64,000 nt of DNA from Faecalimonas sp045630205 (GCA_045630205.1 JAZQSP010000070.1:1-64000), one strand, 5' to 3'; positions 44,320 to 53,146 are shown, counted from the stretch's first letter. Notes: a model not told the origin generated them from the sequence alone. Numbers and translations: made by a program.

Positions 44320-46101
44320 ATGAAAGTAAATGTAGCGGTTATAGATACAGAAGTACATACTCATACGTTGTTGAAAGACATAAAAATTAATAATATCTGG
44401 AATCATGATTTGGAAAACAAACTTTGGCATGGTACTGCTATATGCGGGGAAATTTATCAGGAATGCCAAGATGTGGAAATAGATGTTTATCCTGTGTTTT
44501 GTGATATAAATACAGAGGCTCATAACATTGTATCGGTATTAAGAGATATTCTTAAATCTGAAAAAACGTATAATGTAATAAATATGAGTTTGGGAATTGA
44601 GGATGCAACTTTGGAATCAAGTCTTCGGGATGTATGTGCGGCTTTGCAGAAAAAAGGTAGCATTATTGTAGCTGCATTTAATAACGATGGAACTATGACA
44701 TATCCAGCATGTTTAGAATCGGTAATAGGTGTCGATTTGTCTATGCAGTTAGATTCAAAAAAAGGTTATACTTACATAGAGGGCGGAGTTGTTAATATTT
44801 TGGGACCAATGATACAAAGAAATGTATTATACCCTCCAAATGCAAGGAAAATGGTTATTGGGACAAGTTTTTTTTGTGCATATATTTCAGGGATAATTTG
44901 TAAGTATATTTCTAATACCAATGGCGAATATACAGAACACAATGTAAAAAAATTTTTAAAACAGCAAGCTTCAGATGTAAAGGTATTTAAAAATTACCCT
45001 GTAGAAAAATGTCCAGAAATCAAGAAATATATTTTATTTCCATTTTCAAAAGAAATCTTGACAGTATTAAATTTGCAAAAATATACAGAATCCGAAACAA
45101 TTGGTATTTATGATTTTAACCTATCGAAATATTACGGACAAAGTATTGAAACATTAGATAAACGTATATTTAAGGTTCAATCAATAAATGAAATAGAATG
45201 GAATAGTTTTGATACCCTTGTTTTGGGACATATTGATCATTATATCAATTTAAAATTGAAAGTACAAATTAGATTTTTGATTGACAGATGCTTGGAGTAC
45301 GGGAAACGAATCTATGCCTTTGATGATGACATATTAAAATTATATCAAGGAGAACGAGAACAACTGTCTAAATTGAATAATTATTTCTACTATCCTTGTG
45401 TTAACAAAGAACATTTTCCGCATGGTCATATAGGTAAGTTATGGAAAATTCCTGTCCCGATTGTTTCGATAATGGGGACAAGATCTCAGCAAGGTAAATT
45501 CACTACACAAATTCAAATGAAGCATTATTTACAGGAAAAAGGATATCGAGTAGGCTTGATTACCTCTGAACCTTCTGGAGCTCTTTTTGATGCAGATTGC
45601 ATTTTCCCGTATGGATATCATAAAATGGTAGATGTTCCTCAAGAAGAGTATGGCATATATATTAACGATTTAGCATATAAGTCATTTTTATTAGGGAGGG
45701 ATATTTTATTATTTGCTTCACAAACAAGTGTTTTGCCAAGAAATTATGATAATATGAATCAATGTACAATTATGCAGTTTTCATTACTATTTGGATTATC
45801 GCCAGATATAGTTGTTTTATGCGTTTCGCCAGATGATGAAGTAGATTTAATATTAAGGACAATCGCTTCTATTGAATCCTTTTCACAAGCTATTGTACAA
45901 AGCATTGTTGTTAATCCTGTTTTGGTTAACATAGATAGTAGTGGAAAAGTCATTAAGACGAATTTATTGAAAACAGATCCCCAATTATATGGTGAATTTA
46001 TTTTGGAGATTTCGAAAAAAACTAATAAATCTGTTTATGCGATGGACGAATTAAATGTAAAGAAGGTTGTTTATGAAATTCTATCTTTTTTAGAAGAATA
46101 A
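44320..46101 (+). CDS. Subtilisin-like protease fused to a DUF1611-like NTPase domain (peptide-maturation protein)
   Basis: 593 residues in two parts. Residues 1-~220: S8 peptidase core with D9 (VAVIDTE), H37 (HGTAICGE), oxyanion Asn ~121-122 and S183 (GTSFFCAY); no signal or pro-domain. Residues ~255-593: a flavodoxin-like segment, then a P-loop G386-TRSQQGK393-FTT and GLITSEPSGALFDAD, the pattern of DUF1611/DgcN-type NTPases. The second part resembles the clostridial 'peptide maturation system' protein that travels with CcpM-like enzymes. The protease is the likely leader peptidase. Starts 15 bases after the hairpin; ends 14 before the third radical SAM gene. Confidence 0.8.
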   Translation: MKVNVAVIDTEVHTHTLLKDIKINNIWNHDLENKLWHGTAICGEIYQECQDVEIDVYPVFCDINTEAHNIVSVLRDILKSEKTYNVINMSLGIEDATLESSLRDVCAALQKKGSIIVAAFNNDGTMTYPACLESVIGVDLSMQLDSKKGYTYIEGGVVNILGPMIQRNVLYPPNARKMVIGTSFFCAYISGIICKYISNTNGEYTEHNVKKFLKQQASDVKVFKNYPVEKCPEIKKYILFPFSKEILTVLNLQKYTESETIGIYDFNLSKYYGQSIETLDKRIFKVQSINEIEWNSFDTLVLGHIDHYINLKLKVQIRFLIDRCLEYGKRIYAFDDDILKLYQGEREQLSKLNNYFYYPCVNKEHFPHGHIGKLWKIPVPIVSIMGTRSQQGKFTTQIQMKHYLQEKGYRVGLITSEPSGALFDADCIFPYGYHKMVDVPQEEYGIYINDLAYKSFLLGRDILLFASQTSVLPRNYDNMNQCTIMQFSLLFGLSPDIVVLCVSPDDEVDLILRTIASIESFSQAIVQSIVVNPVLVNIDSSGKVIKTNLLKTDPQLYGEFILEISKKTNKSVYAMDELNVKKVVYEILSFLEE

Positions 46102-46115
46102 CGAGGGATGAAAAT

Positions 46116-47042
46116 ATGTTATATAATACTTTGGCTATATCTATTACGAATAAATGTAATGCAAAATGTAAATTTTGTGGAGTATCAGCTTGTAATTCTA
46201 ACACTATAGAACACAGCCTTGAAAAAGAAGTTTTAGAGAAAATATGTAAAGAAGTAATCGAAATAAATAATATTAAAAATATTGTTTTTACTGGTGGAGA
46301 ACCTTTTTTGTATTTTGATAGAATTAAGTCAATAATTCCGTTACTAAAAAAAGCCAAAAAAAATATAGGTATTGTAACTAATGGTTTTATCTTTGAAAAT
46401 ATACAAACTGCAGAAAAAATGCTCAATGGAATTAGGAATAGTGGTTTAAACTTTATGTATATTAGTACAGACCAATATCATTTAGAATATATAGATCTGA
46501 ATACAATAAAAAATGCTATTTTAATATGCAAAGAAATCGGAATAGATGTTACGCTAAAAATCGGGATACAACGTTTGGATACAACATACGTTAAAATTAT
46601 AGAAGAGTTGGAAGAAAATATATTTAATGCATCCGTACAATTCTATCCTATAATGCCTATAGGACGTGCAGCAACGCTAACAGAAAAAAATTTTTTTCAT
46701 AAAACTGTTGCAGAGTTGGATTTATCATGTAAGCATTCCACAACCTTGTTTATTGATGAGAAAGGAGATATATATCCTTGCTGCTTTTTTAAACGTCCAA
46801 AATTTATGATTTTGGGAAATGTTAGAACTAACAGTATTAGGGAAGCAGTTTTTTTGGCTAGAAAGAATAAATGTTATAAGGAAATTTATCTATGTGGATT
46901 TGACAAATTGGTCGAAAATCTTGTTCATAATCGTATAATAACCTTAGAAGATAAATATGTAGATGCATGTCACTTGTGTAATGTTATTTGGAGTGACAAA
47001 AAATATCGAAATGTATTAGAAAACTATTATAAAGATAAATAA
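46116..47042 (+). CDS. Radical SAM protein 3 of the peptide cassette
   Basis: 308 residues. C14-x3-C18-x2-C21 cluster motif (NKCNAKCKFC), TGGEPFLYF, and a short C-terminal SPASM-like part with IYPCCFFKRP, a Cys in CYKEIYLCG and ACHLCNV. It is shorter than the other two. It closes the cassette on the same strand. Its substrate may be the precursor or a cassette protein. Confidence 0.88.
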   Translation: MLYNTLAISITNKCNAKCKFCGVSACNSNTIEHSLEKEVLEKICKEVIEINNIKNIVFTGGEPFLYFDRIKSIIPLLKKAKKNIGIVTNGFIFENIQTAEKMLNGIRNSGLNFMYISTDQYHLEYIDLNTIKNAILICKEIGIDVTLKIGIQRLDTTYVKIIEELEENIFNASVQFYPIMPIGRAATLTEKNFFHKTVAELDLSCKHSTTLFIDEKGDIYPCCFFKRPKFMILGNVRTNSIREAVFLARKNKCYKEIYLCGFDKLVENLVHNRIITLEDKYVDACHLCNVIWSDKKYRNVLENYYKDK

Positions 47043-47504
47043 ATAACAAAATATTCTATTTCAAGTTTAGAAAAATAAAAGTAAAATGTGGGATAATAAT
47101 AAATCAATTAAGTATAAACACGAATCTTCCTAACTTGTATAAAATTATACCGCATAGTGTTTGGGTGCTACCATAATTGGTACTGTAGACATATCAACTA
47201 GAGACAATTAATATGCGCTTTCTGTTGTTGTGTAGTAAAATTAACCAATTGAATCTAAGGAAGAAGCAAGGTGCATTACTGAAACCGCAAGACATAGCGA
47301 GATAGAAAATTTGAAAAGAGGTTTATGTAATAATAACATTAAATAAGTTATACATTAAAGAGCATTTATAACCATATCAAAGTGGATATAAAGGCTTTTT
47401 AAATATTTTGGGGATAATCAAACTTTTTGAGGGTTTGCCATAGTTTTCGACTAGTACACACATTAAAAAAGTAGACCATAAAAAAGTTTTATTACCCATA
47501 ATTT
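47043..47504. other. AT-rich gap after the peptide cassette, no gene seen
   Basis: No open frame with a ribosome site. Some stretches (around 47140-47300) look like decayed coding sequence with many stops on the plus strand, but I could not place them in a family. A terminator follows. Confidence 0.4.
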
Positions 47505-47535
47505 AGGTGTTGTGAGTGATTACAACACCTTTTTT
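47505..47535 (+). terminator. Intrinsic terminator upstream of the agr-like locus
   Basis: AGGTGTTGT/ACAACACCT with an 8-base loop and T6. It separates the peptide cassette from the agr-like genes. Confidence 0.85.
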
Positions 47536-47641
47536 AACGCAAAAGTACATTGTTGAGGAACTTTTAGTATACCTATAGTAACTGTTGGAAATTATCAAAA
47601 CTATATACAATAAAATAGTCTGTAGGTGACGGAGGTGCTCA

Positions 47642-48049
47642 ATGAAAAAGGGTGAAACTATAATCCAAAAACAAGAAGTGGCAGCGCGTTTGCGTGGAAT
47701 TCGTGTGAATTCAGGTTATACACAAGAACGATTTGCTGAAATTCTTGATATTTCTGTATCGGGATATAAGAAATTAGAAAGTGCAGAGAATCAAATATCA
47801 GTAGACTGTCTGGCAAAGATAGAAAAGCAGTTGAAGGTATCTTCAGATTATATCTTGTTTGGGCACCAGCAAAACAGAGAAGAAGTGTGGAAAGCAATTA
47901 CAAATTGCTCTGAGAAGGACAAGATGTATATGTTGTTGCGGCTAATTAATTATTTTACCAGATTGGGCGCCGCAAAGTTTCTTACGCAGGACGTACAAGC
48001 CATTTATGATAAGGAGTTTTTGGAAATGTTAAAAGAAATGGATATTTAA
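47642..48049 (+). CDS. XRE-family regulator at the head of the agr-like operon
   Basis: 135 residues. Helix-turn-helix at ~residues 12-66 (LRGIRVNSGYTQERFAEILD, then SGYKKLESAENQIS) and a helical C-terminal part. Ribosome site CGGAGGTG. It is three bases before the response regulator and so co-transcribed with it. Its target may be the quorum-sensing genes themselves. Confidence 0.8.
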   Translation: MKKGETIIQKQEVAARLRGIRVNSGYTQERFAEILDISVSGYKKLESAENQISVDCLAKIEKQLKVSSDYILFGHQQNREEVWKAITNCSEKDKMYMLLRLINYFTRLGAAKFLTQDVQAIYDKEFLEMLKEMDI

Positions 48050-48052
48050 GAT

Positions 48053-48793
48053 ATGCAAAAGAGAAATGTACTGATACTGGAAGATAAGAAAAGTCATAGA
48101 GAGGCCTTGTATAAAATTATAACTGATTTGGCGCAGAACATAACAATATACACGGCTTCCAATGTGCATAGTGCTTATCAAATCGCAATGGAGAATCATA
48201 TTCATTTGTTTTTGCTGGACATTATTTTATGTCCGGAAAAACCAGGCGATGTGATGGGATTAAGGTTTGCACAGGAAATTAGAGAAATCAAAAAATATCA
48301 ATTTACGCCATTAATCTTTATCACATCATTAGAAGATCCCAAATTGTATTCGTATAGTAAATTACATTGTTTTGGTTATATTGAAAAGCCTTTTAGTGTG
48401 GAACAAGTGCGTAAAAGTGTATTGAAGGCATTAGAATTCCCGGTAGAGGATGACACGGAACGCTTTGTGTATTTTAGAAAAGATGGGATTGTCTATGCGA
48501 AGTGTATAAAAGATATCATATATATTGAGAACGCACGAAGAAAAGTGATCATTCATTGTAAGAATGATGTGTTGGAAATTCCGTATAAGACATGCGAAGA
48601 ATTGATGAACGAGATGGATTCCAAATATTTTGTTCAATGTAGTCGCTATACAATTATCAATAAAAGATATATTGAGGAGATTGATTATACCAATCGATAC
48701 ATAAAGTTAAAGCATGTCAAGGCTCCAGTTGAAATTGGGGTTATTATGAAAAATAAACTTAAAGGGAAAATTGGGGATAGGATAAATGGTTAA
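48053..48793 (+). CDS. LytTR response regulator, AgrA-like
   Basis: 246 residues. Receiver domain with VLILEDKKSHREAL, the phospho-acceptor Asp in FLLDIILCP and the conserved Lys in GYIEKPF; then a LytTR DNA-binding domain (IIYIENARRKVIIHC, FVQCSRYTIINKRYIEEID). The same order is found in AgrA. It overlaps the kinase gene by 8 bases. Confidence 0.9.
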   Translation: MQKRNVLILEDKKSHREALYKIITDLAQNITIYTASNVHSAYQIAMENHIHLFLLDIILCPEKPGDVMGLRFAQEIREIKKYQFTPLIFITSLEDPKLYSYSKLHCFGYIEKPFSVEQVRKSVLKALEFPVEDDTERFVYFRKDGIVYAKCIKDIIYIENARRKVIIHCKNDVLEIPYKTCEELMNEMDSKYFVQCSRYTIINKRYIEEIDYTNRYIKLKHVKAPVEIGVIMKNKLKGKIGDRING

Positions 48794-50090
48794 TATTGGT
48801 AACTGGATAATTGAGAATGGAATTAACCAGATAGCATGCTTCTTGGAAATTTGGATGATTTTGTTGTGCGTTCATGGTGTCTTTAAAGAAAAGTTTAAAT
48901 TTACACCTGCAAATATAATATTGATCATATTCGATTTATTGATTATAGCTTTAATTAACATGGATGTATTAGGGGATATATTTGCATGTGTTATTTATAT
49001 TGTATTATTTGTATACTGTTTTAGGAAGTTTAGAAGAAAATTCGGGGAAACAGTAGGACGTTTTTTGTTAAGTTTCTTTCTGATAGTGTTAATCGAAATT
49101 ATAACTAGTATTGTGGTAACACCGGTTGCCCATGTACTTCAAGGTGATGAGGCGTTCATGCTATTAATAAATATAACGGGTCTCATAATAGTCATGGTCA
49201 TTTTTAAGATTCCACAGTTCAAGATGAAAAAGTTTCATTTGAATATGGACAAGGGGACATGGAGAACTCTGATTTTCTTGTGCGGGTTTAGTGCATTGTT
49301 TATTATTGTAGATTATCGAATTCGTGGTAAAGTGGATCAAATATATTATTTTATATTTTTAATTTCGTGCGTTATGGTGTGCTTTAGTGCCATTTCTGCT
49401 CAAAGAACAAAGCATGAGCTAGAAAGGCGCAAATTGGAATTGGAGATGCAAGAGATATATGGTAACACATATAAGGAATTGATTACAGAAGTGCGAAGAA
49501 AGCAGCATGATTTCAAGAATCAACTTGGTGCTATTTATAGTATGCATTTGACGGCAAATTCATTGGAAGAATTGGTTAAAAAACAAAGTGAATATGGAAA
49601 TATATTGTTGGAGGATTGTCGCTACGACAAAATACTGGTAGGTTGTAACAATCCTATTCTGGCTGGATATCTGTATTACAAATGTGTTGCTTATGAGAAA
49701 AATGATGTACAAATTGACTATCAGATTAATGTAGACGGAGCGGAGTGTTGTTTGTCACTACATGAAGTGATAGAAGTCCTTGGTATTCTTCTAACTAACG
49801 CTTTTGAAAGTTACCGTGCAGAGAGCGAAGAAAAATATATTGATTTAGTATTGCATGAGACCGCGAATAACTTAATAATAGAAGTAAGCAATATGTCTGA
49901 GGAATTAACCTCCGCAGAAATTGAAAACTTTTTTCAGGAAGGATACAGTACAAAGGGGGAACATAGAGGTATCGGCTTGTCTAGGGTAAAGCAGTTGGTT
50001 TCGAAAGTTCAAGCAGAGTTGATTGTAGGAAATTTGATGAAGAAAAAAAGGAATTGGGTCAGTTTTAAAGTGGTAATTCCAAAAATGTGA
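48786..50090 (+). CDS. GHKL-type sensor kinase, AgrC-like
   Basis: 434 residues. About six N-terminal membrane segments (residues ~15-215), a dimerisation helix with the probable phospho-His in RRKQHDFKNQLGAIY (HDxxN box), and a GHKL ATPase (NAFES N box, GHRGIGL-type G box as GEHRGIGLSRV). This is the AgrC layout. It should read the autoinducer made by the convergent agrB/agrD pair. Confidence 0.9.
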   Translation: MVNIGNWIIENGINQIACFLEIWMILLCVHGVFKEKFKFTPANIILIIFDLLIIALINMDVLGDIFACVIYIVLFVYCFRKFRRKFGETVGRFLLSFFLIVLIEIITSIVVTPVAHVLQGDEAFMLLINITGLIIVMVIFKIPQFKMKKFHLNMDKGTWRTLIFLCGFSALFIIVDYRIRGKVDQIYYFIFLISCVMVCFSAISAQRTKHELERRKLELEMQEIYGNTYKELITEVRRKQHDFKNQLGAIYSMHLTANSLEELVKKQSEYGNILLEDCRYDKILVGCNNPILAGYLYYKCVAYEKNDVQIDYQINVDGAECCLSLHEVIEVLGILLTNAFESYRAESEEKYIDLVLHETANNLIIEVSNMSEELTSAEIENFFQEGYSTKGEHRGIGLSRVKQLVSKVQAELIVGNLMKKKRNWVSFKVVIPKM

Positions 50091-50121
50091 GGGCGAATAG
50101 CAAATAATGCTGTTTGCCCTC
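50089..50121. terminator. Bidirectional terminator between agrC-like and agrD-like genes
   Basis: GAGGGC...GCCCTC outer stem with AGCAAA/TGTTTG inner pairing, shared by the converging genes. Confidence 0.7.
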
Positions 50122-50129
50122 TTTGACTT

Positions 50130-50231
50130 TTACTCTTCAATTGGCATTGGGAATTTCGGTTCACCCCATAAAACAAGACTAACATAATCAAACCCAAGTT
50201 GCCAAGACCATTTTGTTAGTAGGTTTCGCAT
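50130..50231 (-). CDS. agrD: AgrD-like autoinducer precursor with Ser at the ring position
   Basis: 33 residues, starting on the base after the agrB stop (TAAATG), with GGAGGAG upstream inside agrB. It has the AgrD plan: a short amphipathic N-terminus (MRNLLTKWSWQLG), a ring segment S18-L-V-L-W22, and an acidic C-terminal tail GEPKFPMPIEE which AgrB would remove. There is no Cys at all; Ser18 would give a lactone, as known for some staphylococcal autoinducers. The five-residue ring is inferred from AgrD alignments by eye. Confidence 0.8.
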   Translation of the reverse strand: MRNLLTKWSWQLGFDYVSLVLWGEPKFPMPIEE

Positions 50232-50783
50232 TTAGTTTCTCCTCCTTCTTAATAATTTTGCCAATAGCAGTTGGCATATATGTATGACAACGATCCAAAC
50301 ACCAATATTTAGATATCGGTTCATTGGAACAATACATATCAAAATTAAATAAGCAATGAGAATTAGTGTGGTGTTTCGTTTACTTTTTTGAATAAGTTTT
50401 TCAGTGGCAGGTGGGCGGTTGGCAGATACAACCGGCACAAGTTGATAACCTATCACGATGCTTATGATTAGGATGATTCCGGATATCAAATTTGAAAAAA
50501 CAAAATTCATTCCTAAAACGATACTTCCAAACATTACGACAAAACTTACTATCAAACAACTCATGTAGTGCTTAAAATGTAACCCTCCACCGTTTGTTCT
50601 AAGAAGAATGAGCAATATCATAGTAAATAAAAATTCACTAAATAGGTGCAATCTTAGAGAGATGATTGAAAATAATAAAATTTTACTTCCTTCAGATATT
50701 ATGCACTGGAGTAGGTATTTGACTAATTGATTTTTATATTCATTTGACATATTTTCAACGGTTGCTTGCGTATTGTTATTCAT
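50232..50783 (-). CDS. agrB: AgrB-like autoinducer-processing membrane peptidase
   Basis: 183 residues with about five membrane segments. The AgrB catalytic motif is present: R62-T-N-G-G-G-L-H69-x6-C76, with the His-Cys spacing of staphylococcal AgrB (H77/C84). It cleaves the AgrD tail and closes the ring. It is transcribed towards the kinase and followed at once by the AgrD-like gene. RRRRN C-terminal end. Confidence 0.92.
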   Translation of the reverse strand: MNNNTQATVENMSNEYKNQLVKYLLQCIISEGSKILLFSIISLRLHLFSEFLFTMILLILLRTNGGGLHFKHYMSCLIVSFVVMFGSIVLGMNFVFSNLISGIILIISIVIGYQLVPVVSANRPPATEKLIQKSKRNTTLILIAYLILICIVPMNRYLNIGVWIVVIHICQLLLAKLLRRRRN

Positions 50784-51079
50784 TTCCTAATCCTCATTTG
50801 TCATGTGATGAATGAAGTATATTAGGATAAAGACACAAAATAGGAATTATGTACTGAACTATAAGAAATAATGAATTTGATAAATTAAAATATAAACAAG
50901 CGAAATGAAATGGAAGTTAAGTTAAACAATCTAATAGTTTGGGACAAAAAAATGTTGTAATAGTGTTAGGGGAATAAGATTATCTTTAATGAAATGGTTT
51001 TTAGGTAATGTAAATGTGAATAATAGTTGGTTTTTCGCCTCTTTACATTGAGCTATCTTAAAAAGAGGAGTTGATACAA
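50784..51079. other. 296-base divergent intergenic region between agrB and an XRE gene
   Basis: No gene. AT-rich, probably holds divergent promoters and the binding site of the LytTR regulator. Candidate half sites are GTACTGAACTATAAG near 50849 and GTTAAGTTAAAC near 50916, resembling the AgrA 'CAGTTAAG' repeats; weak evidence. Confidence 0.3.
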
Positions 51080-51400
51080 ATGATAAACATATATAAAAAT
51101 GCGGGGGAACGAATACTACTGACAAGAGTAATGAGAGGATATACAAGAGAAGTACTTGCTGAATTGGCTGAGATTTCCCCTAAGTTTCTATATGAAATCG
51201 AGACTGGGAAAAAGGGTTTTTCAGCGCAGGTTTTGCATAACTTATGCAAGTCGTTGAGTGTTAATTGCGACTACATATTAACAGGGAAGCAGGAGGTCTC
51301 TTATGACCAAAAACTGGTTATGATTTTGGAATTATTTAGTAAGGAAAAGACGGAGCAGATATCGAATATTTTAAAAGAGATATATGAACTAATAGGTTAG
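51080..51400 (+). CDS. XRE-family regulator
   Basis: 106 residues. Helix-turn-helix at ~residues 8-65 (LLTRVMRGYTREVLAELAE, KFLYEIETGKKG). ATG 51080 lies 9 bases after GAGGAG; a TTG at 51071 is in frame but too close. It runs divergently from agrB and is followed by the Spo0A-type gene. Confidence 0.78.
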   Translation: MINIYKNAGERILLTRVMRGYTREVLAELAEISPKFLYEIETGKKGFSAQVLHNLCKSLSVNCDYILTGKQEVSYDQKLVMILELFSKEKTEQISNILKEIYELIG

Positions 51401-51508
51401 TAAGCATTATTTTAGTCGGAAAAGGTAGATAAAGGTCGAAAGTATGGGAAAAGTTTCCGGTCTGCTTTATCTTTGTTGATTTATATATCACAAAGGAGGA
51501 AACCGTTT

Positions 51509-51859
51509 ATGGACCAAAAACTACAGGAATTGCTTTATTCCAAGGGAGTGTTTCGGCACTATCAGGGGTATGAATATTTTGTTCGTTCTGTTTATATGGT
51601 ATTGGAAAACCCGGAACGTCTACAACATATGTATAAAGAACTTTATCTTCCGATTGCGTTGGAATACAATAAGGATGTGCGAACTGTAGAGAAAAATATC
51701 CGTAAAGTACGTGATGTATTTGTGAAGAATGGTGGTAAGAGTTTGTTGGCAGAAATGGGTGGGGGAACGTTTTGGGATGATAAGACGCCGTATCCGAAAG
51801 AAATGATCGAGATTTTTGCATTTTATTTGAAAGAACAGAAAGAGCAGAAAAAAAGATAA
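51509..51859 (+). CDS. Stand-alone Spo0A-type DNA-binding domain protein
   Basis: 116 residues without a receiver domain. It follows the Spo0A C-terminal pattern: GVFRHYQGYEYFVRSVYMVL (helices A-B), LYLPIALEYNKDVRTVEKNI (recognition region, cf. Spo0A 'LYPxIAKxYxTTxSRVERxIRHAI'), then YPKEMIEIFAFYL. It might bind 0A boxes without phosphorylation. ATG 51509 follows AAAGGAGGAAACC. It is 43 bases before the BtrH-like gene. Confidence 0.75.
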   Translation: MDQKLQELLYSKGVFRHYQGYEYFVRSVYMVLENPERLQHMYKELYLPIALEYNKDVRTVEKNIRKVRDVFVKNGGKSLLAEMGGGTFWDDKTPYPKEMIEIFAFYLKEQKEQKKR

Positions 51860-51902
51860 AAAGTATGAGATAATGTGATCTTTTTGAAGAGGTGGAATAA
51901 AT

Positions 51903-52928
51903 ATGTGTGCAAATAACGTCAATTTACCATTTGAAATACATCCTTTAGCGATATGTTATCATTATATGGCATTTCCATTAGGTATTATTCAAGCTCATGC
52001 TAGTGCTCAAAAGTTGGATATTACGCCCTGGATTATAGGAAAATACCTCAATTGCTCGTTTAACGAAAGTTCACCGATTCTCAAATATGGTATATGTTTA
52101 TCAGATGTATGGGCAATGGAGGATAAGATATTATTACATCAAAATATCAATATGTTTAAATATATGTATTCAGTTTTTGACAGAGATATTATTGATGTTC
52201 TTAAAAGGGTTTTAAATGCTGGTTGTTATGTGTCTGGGGAGTATAATGAGAAGTATATTCCGGGTAAGAGCGCATATCAAAAGAGGGATTTTTTGCATGA
52301 CTATATTATATACGGGTTTAATGATGAAAGCAGAACTTTTCATTCTGCGGGATTCCTTGATAATCAAAGGTATTTGCCTTTTGAGATTTCGTATGATAAT
52401 TTTGCTCAGAGTTTGTTTAATAGTCCATCTGACAGGATTTGGTTTGATTTATGGCAATATAATGCTGATGTAGCCTTTACACATGATATAGGACGAATAA
52501 CAGATGAATTACGAGGATATATGAATTCTACAACAAGCCATCATTTTCAAAGCAACCGCATTTATGGAATAGATGCGAATAGGAGGCTTAGAGAATTCTA
52601 TGTAACTTGTATTAAAAACCATGAACATCCACATTTTGACATAAGATACTCGCGTGCCTTTATGGAACAGAAGTATTTTATTCATTTATGTGTTCGCTAT
52701 TTGCATGATAACAATATAATTTGCATGGACAATTATGAATTGGAGCAATTAAAAGAAGTATATGATAAAGCTATGTTAGTGCATAGAATTGGAATGAAAC
52801 TTAATCTTTCAAAAAATTACACGTTGATTGATAAAATTAGCGACATATTTAATTGGATTGAGAAAGTTGAGAGCATGATATTGCCTAAAGTAATAGCTCT
52901 TTTAGAACGTTATTCGAACACGTTGTAA
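51903..52928 (+). CDS. BtrH-like (butirosin H N-terminal fold) protein
   Basis: 341 residues. The pattern GCYVSGEYNEKYIPGKSAY, then LHDYIIYGFNDESRTFHSAG, resembles the C39-peptidase-like BtrH N-terminal domain (an acyl-transfer fold in natural-product clusters), with Cys in GCYV and His in LHDYII as possible catalytic residues. The C-terminal ~130 residues are helical. It may be the target gene of the regulators upstream. The assignment is by pattern only. Confidence 0.5.
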   Translation: MCANNVNLPFEIHPLAICYHYMAFPLGIIQAHASAQKLDITPWIIGKYLNCSFNESSPILKYGICLSDVWAMEDKILLHQNINMFKYMYSVFDRDIIDVLKRVLNAGCYVSGEYNEKYIPGKSAYQKRDFLHDYIIYGFNDESRTFHSAGFLDNQRYLPFEISYDNFAQSLFNSPSDRIWFDLWQYNADVAFTHDIGRITDELRGYMNSTTSHHFQSNRIYGIDANRRLREFYVTCIKNHEHPHFDIRYSRAFMEQKYFIHLCVRYLHDNNIICMDNYELEQLKEVYDKAMLVHRIGMKLNLSKNYTLIDKISDIFNWIEKVESMILPKVIALLERYSNTL

Positions 52929-52985
52929 AGTAGGTGTTCTCCTTAGTGATAATGGAGCGCACAGATAAATGTTGAAATTTGAATA

Positions 52986-53015
52986 TTTACAATAATGGAT
53001 AAGTTGTGATAAAAT
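52986..53015 (+). promoter_or_regulatory. Promoter pointing into the invertible segment
   Basis: TTTACA at 52986-52991 and TAAAAT at 53010-53015, spacer 18 (17 for the shifted TTACAA). It lies outside the left 28-bp repeat and points towards it. Confidence 0.55.
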
Positions 53016-53029
53016 GAGACGAGGTTATT

Positions 53030-53078
53030 AATGCAAGGAGATAGCGTGTGAGGCACGTTTTGTTTTCTTGCATTTTTT
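53030..53078 (+). terminator. Terminator/attenuator between the promoter and the left repeat
   Basis: Outer stem AATGCAAG/CTTGCATT, inner CGTG/CACG, then T6. It starts only 15 bases after the -10 box, so transcription from that promoter would usually stop after ~55 nt, or else the hairpin ends the BtrH transcript. Confidence 0.6.
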
Positions 53079-53089
53079 GTTGCAATAGG

Positions 53090-53117
53090 GAATAACGGAT
53101 AATTGATAGTTATCCAA
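53090..53117 (+). repeat. Left 28-bp inverted repeat (recombinase-site-like)
   Basis: Perfect reverse complement of 55450-55477. Inside it is GGATAA-TTGATAG-TTATCC: two inverted 6-bp arms with a 7-bp centre, the layout of tyrosine-recombinase core sites. Confidence 0.85.
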
Positions 53118-53146
53118 TGTTGAATAAAAATAAAGGGGGGATCGTT

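Noticed and set aside
47140..47300. Decayed gene between the peptide cassette and agr locus
   Set aside because: Translations in all plus-strand frames contain many stops and no block matched a family I know, so I did not name it.
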